Positions 50,325 through 62,000 of a stretch of 64,000 bases of DNA are shown piece after piece. This stretch comes from Dictyostelium firmibasis (lineage: Eukaryota > Evosea > Eumycetozoa > Dictyosteliales > Dictyosteliaceae): assembly GCA_036169595.1 (NCBI GenBank), contig CM069765.1:4231001-4295000 (forward strand), read 5' to 3'. Within the stretch, counting starts at the first letter, position 1; each line of letters opens with the position of its first letter. A program made the position numbers and the translations under genes. A model generated the notes under the pieces. That model saw only the letters and a list, made by a program, of their open reading frames with translations. It did not search any database and was not told the origin of the DNA.

Positions 50325-51002
50325 ATGGTGTCAATTAAAAATTTATATTTAGTATTATATAATGTTGTTCAAACAATTGGATGGAGTTTTATATTATTTA
50401 AATTGAGTACTCATTTAATCGAGTATCAATCACCAGTTGGAGTTTGGGAGAAAGTTGGAACATTAGTATCTATTTTCCAATATGCAGCAGTATTGGAGAT
50501 TATTCATTCTATGGTTGGATTAGTAAAGACATCAGCCGCCACAACATTCATTCAAGTATTTTCACGTGTTGCATGTGTATTCTTAGCCGAGAATGTACCA
50601 ACCACACAAAATCATTTCTTCCTCTCATTAATGTTAATGTCATGGTCTATAACAGAGGTAATTCGTTATAGTTTCTATGCACTCTCAATCTTAAAGATCG
50701 ATTCTTACATTTTAGGTTGGTTAAGATACACCACTTTCATCATACTCTATCCAACCGGTGTCACTGGTGAGACTGGTACAATTTGGACTAGTTTACAATT
50801 TGTCAAACAAACTAAATTCATGACACTTGCAATGCCAAATTCTTTCAATTTCGCTTTCGATTTCCATAATGTTTTAATTTGCTCCTTAGGTTTCTACGTC
50901 GTTGGTTTACCTTATCTTTATACTTATATGTTGGGTCAAAGAAAGAAGTTCATTGCTTCCCATAAAAAAGGTTCAACTACAAATGTTAAAAAAACAAATT
51001 AA
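50325..51002 (+). CDS. phs1: Very-long-chain 3-hydroxyacyl-CoA dehydratase (PTPLA/Phs1)
   Basis: A single exon of 225 codons, full length for the family. The enzyme removes water from 3-hydroxyacyl-CoA in the third step of the ER very-long-chain fatty acid elongation cycle, for sphingolipids and membranes. Seen: YNVVQTIGWSFILFKL at the N-terminus, HSMVGLVKTS, the segment SWSITEVIRYSFYALSIL, and LRYTTFIILYPTGVTGE. In the last, Tyr142 and Glu149 have the same seven-residue spacing as the catalytic Tyr and Glu of yeast Phs1. About six hydrophobic helices and a basic C-terminus (GQRKKFIASHKKG, then KKTN), which could serve as ER retrieval signal. Firm identification. Confidence 0.93.
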   Translation: MVSIKNLYLVLYNVVQTIGWSFILFKLSTHLIEYQSPVGVWEKVGTLVSIFQYAAVLEIIHSMVGLVKTSAATTFIQVFSRVACVFLAENVPTTQNHFFLSLMLMSWSITEVIRYSFYALSILKIDSYILGWLRYTTFIILYPTGVTGETGTIWTSLQFVKQTKFMTLAMPNSFNFAFDFHNVLICSLGFYVVGLPYLYTYMLGQRKKFIASHKKGSTTNVKKTN

Positions 51003-51029
51003 TATAAATAAATAATAAAAGTTAATAAT

Positions 51030-51074
<45 letters not shown>

Positions 51075-51221
51075 TACAAACAGTTTTTTTTTTAATTTTA
51101 ATTTTTAATTTTTTTTTTCAATTTTTTTTTTTTTTCTTTTTTTTTTTTTTTTCAATTTTTTTTTTTTAAATTTCCTCTGTTTATTTCATCGGAATCACAC
51201 CAAAACAGATATTATAAAAAA

Positions 51222-51764
51222 ATGAGTAGTGAAAGAGATATTCAACAACAATTATCACAAATGCAAGGTCAAGGTTTTGATGTATGTAGTATCTAATTAG
51301 GAGAAAATTTTTAAAAAAAATAATAAAATCTAATTTTAAAAACAATATTGACATAGCCTGAAGCTCAACAAAGACAAGAGGCTCAAAGACAAGAAGCAAA
51401 TGAGAGAAGAGCAGATATTTTACTTCAAATTCTAACATCAGATGCAAGAGAAAGATGTATGTTTATAAAATTTTCATTATAATTGCTATTTTTAGATTTT
51501 TCTAATTTTTTAAAAAAAAAACAATTAAAAAATAAAAATAAAAAAAAAAAAATAAAAAATAAAAAAATAGTATCAAGAATTGCGATTGTTAAACCAGAGA
51601 AATCACGTCAAGTTGAGGATTTAATAATAAGGGCAGCACAAACTGGTCAATTAAGAGAAAAAGTTGATGAAAATAAACTCATCTCTTTGTTGGAACAATT
51701 AAATGAAAAAACTAAAAAAACAACAATTACAATGAAAAGAAGAACAATTGAGGATGATGATTAA
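51222..51764 (+). CDS. pdcd5: PDCD5 (programmed cell death protein 5 / TFAR19)
   Basis: Three exons, 51222-51281, 51357-51456 and 51571-51764, give 117 aa, slightly shorter than the human 125. Seen: a Gln-rich start (MSSERDIQQQLSQMQGQGFD), the helical QRQEAQRQEANERRADILLQ and ILTSDARERLSRIAIVKPEK, then a C-terminal helix bundle ending KKTTITMKRRTIEDDD. The core ILLQILTSDARERLSRI is the family's dsDNA/chaperonin-binding three-helix bundle. PDCD5 is a conserved nuclear/cytosolic protein that modulates CCT/TRiC folding and cell death in animals. It lies 220 bases after phs1 on the same strand with its own leader. Confidence 0.93.
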
Positions 51765-52431
51765 ACAATTATCTAATAATTAATAATTAATAATAATAAT
51801 AATAAAAATAATAATAACAACAATAATAATAATATATTTCAACGAACTAATTATCAACTATATTAATAATTTATCAAGTATTTTTTCATAAAAAAGAAAA
51901 AAAAAAAAAAAAAGAAAAAAAGAAAAAATCTAAAAGAGAAAAAATCTTTAACTTAAATAAAAAAGATTAGTATTTTATTTTATTTTATTTGAAGACCATT
52001 ATTAAATTAGAAAAAAAAGGAATGTTGGGTTTTGGTTTTTTTTTTTTTTATTTTTTTTTTTTTTTGTTTTTATAATAATAACTGATAAAACAAATTTTTG
52101 TATCATTATTTTTTTTATTTAAAAAAAAATGGGGTTATTTCTGCTATTTATAATCAACATAAGTAAAATTACATTTTAAACTTTTTTTTTATTTTTTCAG
52201 ATAAAGAAAGATTCAATCAATCAATCTATTTTTTTTTTTTTTTTTTTTAATTCAAAAGTAAATATAAAAAAAAAAAAAAAAAAATGATTTTGTAATTTGG
52301 AAAAAAAAAAAAATTAAAAAAGAAGAAATAATAAAATTTATTTTTTTCATTATAAAAAGAATTTTTTTTTTAAAAATTTTTAATTATCAAACTAAATTAA
52401 ATTCTTAAAATTATAATAATTATTATTAAAA
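51765..52431. other. AT-rich spacer, no gene seen
   Basis: 3' flank of pdcd5 with an AAT triplet run at about 51790-51835, then A/T runs and the leader of the EF-hand gene. No open frame with coding bias and no structured RNA seen. Confidence 0.55.
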
Positions 52432-53184
52432 ATGTTATTAACCTCAAAAAATATTGTTGAACAAGTTCAATCTATGTTAGATACATATGATACTAATAAA
52501 GATGGTGAAATCACTAAATCTGAAGCAGTAGAATATTTTAAGAGCAAAAGTAACTATATATATATATATGAATTGAAATAATTTATCTTTTTAAATATAT
52601 TAATATTTTTATATTGTAGAGGCTTTTAACCCAGAAAGAAGTGCTATGGCTTTATTTAGAGTTTATGACAAGGATAATGATAATAAAATTACAATTAAAG
52701 AATTAGCTGGTGATGTAAATACACTTTTTTTTAGATTTTTTTTTTTTTTTTTACAATTTATTTATTTCAAATAATAATTAAATTTATTATTTTATTAGAT
52801 TGACTTTGAAAAAGCTCTTAAAGAATATCAAGAAAACCAAGAAAAAGAAAAAGAAGTTGACCTAGATGTGGAAGCATTCATTTTAAAGTTTGACATAGAT
52901 GATAATAAAAAAGTTTCAAAAGAAGAAGCAATTGCAATTTTTGCCGAAACTGGTGCAAAAGATCCAAATAAGAGTGCTAACTTTATTTTTGAAGAAATGG
53001 ATTCTGATAAAGATGGTGTCATCACTCTTAATGAAATGAGATCAGTAAGTTTTTATTATTAATATTTTTTATCTAAAATTTCTTTTTTTTTCACATTTTT
53101 TTTTTTTTTTTAATAATTTACTAATTTTCTCTTATCTTTTAGTATTATAAAAAAGTTCAAGAATTATTGGGTCCACAACAATAA
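52432..53184 (+). CDS. Four-EF-hand calcium-binding protein (CBP family)
   Basis: Four exons, 52432-52549, 52620-52714, 52799-53044 and 53143-53184, give 166 aa. Four EF-hand loops are visible: DTNKDGEITKSE (20-31), DKDNDNKITIKE (56-67), DIDDNKKVSKEE (103-114) and DSDKDGVITLNE (139-150). All have acidic residues at positions 1, 3 and 12. Loop 3 lacks the usual central Gly (Lys instead), so its affinity may be lower. A Lys/Glu linker separates the two pairs. Size and layout match the Dictyostelium calcium-binding protein family (cbp genes), many of which are developmentally regulated. Which member cannot be decided by eye. Confidence 0.9.
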
Positions 53185-53329
53185 ACTTATTATTAGAATT
53201 ACAAGTTTCTATAATATTTTTATAATTAGAACTATCTTTTAAAAACAATAAACACTTTAAAATTTCATTAATTATTATTTTATTTTTTATTTTTTTATTT
53301 TTTTATTTTTTTATTTTTTTTATTTTTTG

Positions 53330-54760
<1,431 letters not shown>

Positions 54761-55042
54761 AAAAAAAAGAAAAAAAGGGTTCCTTTGTCTCAAATTTTTA
54801 AAAAAATAAAAGGAATCGAAATATTGTTTAAATAAGATATTCTATTTTAAATTAATTTTTCTTATTTTTTTTTTTTTTTTTTATAATTTTTTTTATTTAA
54901 TTTTTTTATATTTAAAAATATTTTTTTTCTTTTTTTTTTTCTTTTTTTTTTCTTTTGGTTGTTTTCTCTTATTTTTTTAAATCTATTGTATTTTAAAACT
55001 GGTAGAAAAAAAAAATGAAGAGAATAATTATATATTATTTAC

Positions 55043-55098
<56 letters not shown>

Positions 55099-55102
55099 TT
55101 TA
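54761..55102. other. AT-rich spacer with a short (ATT)n run
   Basis: A and T runs, then an ATT run at about 55044-55098 that ends directly at the stop codon region of the enoyl reductase gene. No gene seen. Confidence 0.5.
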
Positions 55103-56058
55103 TTACAATTGTAAATCTAAAACTACTTTTCTACCATGACCTGGTTGTTGTGATTTTAATAAAGCAGCATCAAATTCAGAGAATTTATGTTTTTCAATCA
55201 TGAGTTTAAATTGTTTTTTACGGATGAGATCAAAGATAGCATCGTAGACAGATTGTTTTTCAGAGTCAGTGTGTTGTTCGAACCATTTATTTAACCAAAA
55301 ACCACGAAGTTGAATGTTACGGAAGATCAATTGAGAGGTTGGAATGGTGACTGGTTCACGAGACATACCACCATAGGTAACCAAGGTACCATTGTCAGCG
55401 AGGATTCTAGACAATTCAGTGGCAGATTGACCACCGACTGCATTTAATGCCAATTTTGGTGATGGTAAATCAGAGATTAATTTTCTGAATGCTGGTGTAC
55501 GAACGTACTCTTCAGAGACGACGATATCACCTCCAAGTTGTTTGATACGTTGAACGTTGTCTTCAAACTCTGGACCATTACGAATGACATTAATGGTCTT
55601 AATACCACGAGCCTTTGCAATTTGAACTACTGATAAACCAACCATTGAGTTTGATGCATTTTGAATAATGACATCGCCTTGTTGTAACTTGACGAAATCG
55701 TTCAATAACAAATATGCAGTGGTTGGATTGATTGAAATACTTGATAAGTATTCGGTTGGAATATCAGATGGTACTTTAAATAATTGTTGTTCACTCCAAA
55801 CACCTTTACTTCTCCATGATCCAAAGTGTTGTTTCATTGATGGAACAACTAAATCATTCTCTTTTAATCCTGTAACACCACTACCAACCTTTTTAACAAC
55901 TCCAACACCTTCCATACCTGCTACACCTCCAACTTGAACATTGGTACCATAGGTACCTTGAATAATATTTAAATCTGCTGGGTTAATTGGTGCATGTAAC
56001 ATTTCAACTAAAACTTCTTTATTTGAAATTTTATCTGTAATATTTTCATTCTCAATCC

Positions 56059-56095
<37 letters not shown>

Positions 56096-56309
56096 TAAAT
56101 AATGATAATAATAATAAAATTTTTTTTTTTTTTTTTTTTCAGTAAATTTAATATATTAATAATTATTTCATTTGTTTTTTTTTTTATGATTTTTTTTTTT
56201 ATTATAAAAAAAAAATTAAAAAAAATTTATTTGGTATCCATTACTTTGCAAACCCGTCATTCCACCACATGTCATTCATTGATCTTTATGTGAATAGAAT
56301 TTTTAAAAG

Positions 56310-56343
<34 letters not shown>

Positions 56344-56457
56344 CCATAAAAAAACTTACTTTAAAGCAGTTGCTGGTGAACCGTGTGAAGAGATTTTAAC
56401 AGTTCTTGAGGTTGAATAACGACGAACAAGTGAAATGATATTACGAGTTGGATTCAT
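55103..56457 (-). CDS. mecr: Mitochondrial trans-2-enoyl-CoA/ACP reductase (MECR/Etr1)
   Basis: Exons 56457-56360 and 56057-55103 give 350 aa. Exon 1 is a mitochondrial targeting sequence rich in Arg and Ser without acids (MNPTRNIISLVRRYSTSRTV). The enzyme reduces trans-2-enoyl thioesters with NADPH, the last step of mitochondrial fatty acid synthesis that supplies lipoic acid. Seen: INPADLNIIQGTYGT with the catalytic Tyr69; GGVAGMEGVGVVKKVG; NASNSMVGLSVVQIAKARGI, the nucleotide-binding turn of medium-chain reductases; and LALNAVGGQSATELSR. There are no zinc-binding cysteines, as expected for this branch. The intron contains an AAT/TTA run next to the acceptor, read as poly-Leu if the splice is ignored. 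Confidence 0.92.
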
Positions 56458-56803
56458 TGCTTGATTAATATATGAGTGAATAATATGTGTATTAATTGAA
56501 AATCAAAAAAAAAAAATTTTGAAAAAAAAAAAAAAAAAAAAAAATAAAAAAAAATTTTATTTTTTTCAAAAAAATGAAAAAAAAGTTTACGCATTTCTTG
56601 TAGTTCGAATAATTTTTTTTTTTTTTTTTTTTTTTTTTGTTTATTTTTTTGTTTTTTCATTCTGTTTCCAAAATAATAACTAAATTATTTTAAAAGTGTT
56701 TATGAAAAAGATTCAAAAACAAATTAATAAACATTTACCCCAAAATAATAAATTTTGTGAAAAAATAAAAAATTGGTGTAAAAATAAAAATTTTAAAATT
56801 TTT
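56458..56803. other. AT-rich spacer, no gene seen
   Basis: Promoter side of mecr and 3' flank of the transposase-derived gene, both leftward. Lys/Phe-rich frames here are homopolymer artefacts. Confidence 0.5.
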
Positions 56804-58124
56804 TTATTTAACAACAAATAATGATCTTTTTTCGTTTATTTCTTTTAATTTTTGCTTGTCAAATTGATAGTCAAATCCATCATTATAAGTTTCTTGTAGA
56901 TCAGTTAATACACTGAGTATGAGGATGATTTTGTTCAAGTGTTCTAAATTTCCACGGTAAGTAGTTGAAATTACTTTAAAATGATTAATTTTTAGAAAAA
57001 AATTTTTAACATATGCACGGTTGGAACTTACAAAATTATTGTGGATTATTTGTTCAGGTGTTGGTTTTTCTTCCTTCCTTTTTGATCTTTTGTGAGGAAC
57101 AACAAAATTAGGTAAAGATATATAAGCCCGATCACCTTAAAAATAATTAAAAATAATTAAATAAAAAAAATAAAAAAAATAATTAGTATCAATTGATAAT
57201 AAATGAAATAATAATAACAGAAATACACATATACACATATACTAATAACAAATATAAAAATTATAGGATTAAAATAAATGAAAATAAATGTTATATACTA
57301 AAATAATTACCTAATATTGGAAAGTTATCGTGTCTACGAATCATTTGGCCATTACTATAGTATTGTGGTTCACCACTCTGATCCTTTACCATATATATTT
57401 TATCAGCAATCTTAAGATCGTGTACAGAACCGGGGAACCCTTCTGGATGGAGTAACAATAATCGGTATGATGTGGCACTTACCTCGGAGTGGTACTTCAT
57501 CACGTGACTCTTATTTTTATCAGAATAGAATTTTTTTTGAACTTGTAAATCAGTTGGAGTTTCAATATTAATGGATGTAGAGTCAGCAGCAATTGCACGA
57601 TAAATCACTTTAGAAACAGGATGCTTTAAAAAGCCAACAGATTCAACTAGTTGTTCATATCTCTCTTCCATTATGGCCTTGCACACAACCCAAAGGGTAT
57701 GAATGGTTTCACTATAGTAATTGAGAAATGTTTTGGGACTAATACCAAGAGTTACACATATCTCAGTGATTGGAAGATATTGTTTCCAATACAAGAGAGT
57801 CTAAAATAAAATAAATAAATAATAATGTTAACATCATTTTTATTTTTATTTTTATTTTTATTTTTATTTTTATTTTTATTTTTATTTTTATTTTTATTTT
57901 TATTTTTTTTAATTAATAAATAATTAATTTTAATAATAAAATTAAATTTAATATTAAACACATACCCAAATAATATGTTTATCTTTAATACCTTTATTTT
58001 TAACTTCCTGATTATTTTCGATTAAATATAATATTTTGTTTATGATATCTGGATCAAATCCAACCGAATACAAAATTAAATTTGGTTGAATTTTTTGTTT
58101 TTTAGTTGGTCTTGGGTTTTTCAT
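56804..58124 (-). CDS. HARBI1-like DDE transposase-derived protein
   Basis: Exons 58124-57966, 57800-57311 and 57135-56804 give 326 aa with matching phases. Residues 62-82 (LPITEICVTLGISPKTFLNY) look like a helix-turn-helix. The DDE_Tnp_4 core follows: AADSTSINIETP with Asp126, HPEGFPGSVHDLKIAD with Asp181, and GDRAYISLPNFVVPHK with Asp218. At the place of the third catalytic acid (R-x-x-V-E-x-x-F in Harbinger transposases) stands NRAYVKNFF, with Lys260 where Glu is usual. Two introns, no terminal inverted repeats noticed, and a lost catalytic Glu suggest a domesticated transposase, perhaps acting as a DNA-binding or scaffold protein like animal HARBI1. It could instead be an old immobile copy, but the frame is intact. 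Confidence 0.75.
57837..57907. repeat. (TTTTTA)n hexamer run in intron 1 of the transposase-derived gene
   Basis: About twelve tandem copies of TTTTTA between the exon 1 donor and exon 2 acceptor of the flanking gene. Confidence 0.9.
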
Positions 58125-59087
58125 TGCAATTGATTTTTATAAAAAAGAAAAAAAAATTTAAAAAATAGTGTCTTTTAAATTTAAAAGAAGGGGTTTCAAA
58201 AAATAAAAGAAATTTAAAGAAATTTCTATGTTAATAAATCGGAGGAGTGGTTTTTTTTTTTTTTTCACTAAGTCTATAAATTATATGTGTTTAATTTAAT
58301 TTCATTTCATAATATTATTATTCCAAAAATAGTCTTTATTTTTATGAGGAATAATTTTCATTTTTTTAGTGGTACTACTATTTCAATAAAATTAGTTTGT
58401 TATTTAAGCAAAATTTGAAATTTCAAAAAAAAAGCAAAAAAAATTTCCAAAATTTTAAATTCAAATGGATTGAGTAAAAAAAAAAGAAAAAAGAAGAACA
58501 AACAAAGATTAAAAAACCACAAATTCATTTATTGATTTATTTATTCACATATTAATTTATTAATTTTTTTTTTTATTTATTTATTTTTTTATTTATTTAT
58601 TTATTTATTTATATATTCATTTATTTATTTATATATTAATTTCTATTTATTTATTTATTTATTTGTTTTATATTTATTTGTTATTTATTTATTCATGAAA
58701 AATTTCCCAAGAAAAAAAAGGGAAAAAGATAAATGGGGAAATTTTTAATTTTTTTATTTTTTTTTTATACAATAAACTTAAAATTTTTTTTAATATTTTT
58801 TATACAAAATAATCTTAAAATTTTTTTTATTATTTTTTTATACTTAAATTCTTTTTTATATTTTATTTTGAGTAAAAAAAAAAAAAAAAAAAAAAAATTA
58901 AATATTGCTTTGAAATATAAAAAATTGTTTTACAAACACAAATGGGGTGGAAACTTTTTCGTTTTTTTTTTTTTTTCATGAATTTTTTTTTTTTTCTACA
59001 TAATAGTAAATAATAAATAATAGATAATAAATAATATAATAATAGTTTATATTTTTTTTTTTATTAATTAATGAGACCATAAAAAAA
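58125..59087. other. Divergent spacer with (TTTA)n array
   Basis: Between the transposase-derived gene (leftward) and the last gene (rightward). At about 58528-58695 an imperfect TTTA tetramer array (ATTTATTTATTT with ATATTAA interruptions) stands out. A short A-rich stretch and a purine-rich word AATTTCCCAAGAAAAAAAAG precede it. No gene seen; the Phe-rich frame at 58733-58981 is a homopolymer artefact. Confidence 0.5.
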
Positions 59088-62000
59088 ATGAATAAAAATA
59101 AAAATAATAGTAATAATAATGATAATAATGATAGTAGTAATGAAAATAAACCTATGTTCACATATGGGATAAAGGAGAATAGTAAACATACACAAACCAA
59201 ACCAAATGATTTTCAAATACCTTCTCATTTAAAAAAATATTCAAAATTCAAAAACTCTTATTATAACACTAATTTTGAAAATGATAAAAAAAAAGAATCT
59301 GAATTTAAAACCTCACCACAATTACCAAAACCATCAAACAAACAAAAACAACAACAAACACAATCAACTTTTTCAGAAAAACATATTGATAAGATTGAAG
59401 ACACTTTAACAAATGCAAAATCTAAATCTAAAATAAACAAAAAATTTGATAACTTTATACATAAAGACAAAGATTTAAAAAATGGAAATGCACAAATAAC
59501 AGGCCCAACATCAACAACAAATAAAATATTAACAACAACCACAACCACCACAGATACAAAAAAAGATAAAAATAAAGAAAATATAGACAATAAAAAAAAA
59601 CTACAACCAGAGAATGAGGAAGTAGAACAACAACAAAAACAACAAAAACAACAAAAACAACAACAAAAACAACATCATGAGGAAGAAGAACAACCACTTT
59701 TTATAATAAAAAGAGATACTTTTGAAATTCAATTTAATAGTAATAAAAATGTAATACAAAATCAATCGGATGAAGAAATGCAATCACCAAGAAAGACAAC
59801 TTATAATGATAATGATAATGAAATTAAATTAATAAGTGAAAAAGAAGATGAAATAGTTAGAATTAATAGGATTAGAGAGAGACAAAATACATTTCCATCA
59901 TTATTTCCCCACTATAATAAATTTACAAATGTTCATGCATCAGTATCATTACATAATCCATTCATAAGGTCTGATCATGGCTTTCGATTTATTCTATATA
60001 GATTCCCACATTTAAAAAGCAATAATATTAAATCATATAATTTTAGTCGTAACAATACTATTTCCCATCTTCATTTCGATCCAAAACCGTCAATAGATCG
60101 TTCAAAAAGAAATATTTCAATATTCTTAAAAAGAAATCAATTCTTAGATCCAAATATTGAAAGAATTTGTCATAAAGAAATTATAAATAGTAATAGACAT
60201 AGAAAAATAAGATTATCAACACCTATTAAACTAAATAATTTATCATTATCCACAACAACAACCACAACTTCATCTCAAAATAATTCAGTTATAACTGAAA
60301 ATAATAAAAAAGATTTAAAAAAATCTAAAAAGAAAATATCTTTTCAAACACCAACTGTTTTATTGACAAGATCAAGATCAAAACAACAAAGAGATAAAGA
60401 AATAGAAAATAATGTAGATAATTTAGAAAATGAAAATAAATATAAAAAAGAACAGGAACAAGAACAAATAGTAGATGAAGAAGAAATTGAACAATCAGAT
60501 AGAGATACTGATTTTGATAATTTTAGTGATTACTATGATGAGAGTGAATATTATAGTGATAGTGACAATGATTATGATCCAACCAAAGATTCAAATTATG
60601 ATGGCGAAGATGATAGTGTATTGGATGATACATCATCAGTAGGTGAAATAGAATCCGAATCTGAATCTGAATCTGAAAATTTTATTAGAATAGACGAAAA
60701 TGGTAACACCTTCGATTCCAGTGGTAGTGGAGGTGGTTTTACAATCTCTAATAAAAAGGATAAATTTAGTATTAATAATATTGGATTTAATCATTTGGAT
60801 AAATCAACACAATTCAATGAAAGAATGTTTGGTGGTTCTAGATTACATTATGAAACATTTGGTAATGATAAATTCATTATTCTATCAACTGGTCCAATTA
60901 TGAATGTTTTATCAATCTATCATTTAAATGATAATGATAATAATAATAATAATAATTACTCTTTCCCACTAGAATATAACTATGAATCTCATTCATTGGC
61001 ATTCTATAAAGTACCTCAAACAATTTTAAATATTTCAATTTCAACCATTTCAAAAAGTAAAATTGAATATTTTTCTTTTCTTTTCCTCTACTTCTTTTTT
61101 CATTTTTTTCATTTTTTTTATACTAATTTACTTATATCATTTTTATAGATTTCAAAATTATTTATATTAGAACTAGATATTCAGTTTATTATTTTTCATT
61201 AGCTTATATTAAAAATAATCAAAGAAATAAAAATGATAAAAATAATAATAAAAAAGAAGATAAGGTAGACGAACCATCCATAGAAACAATAAGTAGCGAC
61301 GACGATATAAATGATGATTATGATGATTATGATGGTGAGGAAGAGAATAACAACCAATTAATTCAAATTGAATTATTAAATAATTATACATTTTCAGAGA
61401 GAGTTATGGATGTGTGTATATCAAAAAAGATTATAAATCAATCATATATATTATTGGAGAATTCTTCAATATTTAGATTAAATTTTAATTTAGCGGCAAT
61501 TTCAAAGAGTTTAATTCCAATTGAACCATTTGAATTCATTCCTCAAATAATTGAAGAGGATGGTAATCAACAACAAAAAAATGATAGTAATATTAATAAT
61601 AGTGGTAGTGGTGTGGAACAACTACCACCAAAAAAACAATATAACCCATATGAATGGATGAGATTTAAACTTAATATTCCAGAAACTCAAATTATATTGA
61701 CATATTCAAACAAAATTATATTATTTGATTTACTATCAGATAATGTAAAACTTAGAAAGTTATTAGAATCAAGTGAAGATGAAAAGGGAATTATCAATGG
61801 ATTCGAATTAATTGATGGTTATCCATTTCATATTATAGTTTCAACTGATAAATATTTATTTTTATTCGATACTCGTTATATTGATAATCCATTGATTTGT
61901 TGGAGAATTCCAAAAACTTTTAATACTACCATGGGTAGTAGTGGAAGTAGTAGTACTAAAATTGGTGGTGGTAGTGGTATTAATATTAAAGTGATACAAC

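Noticed and set aside
58528-58695. TTTA array as a telomere or origin element
   Set aside because: Simple tetramer drift of the kind common in these spacers; nothing else supports a function.
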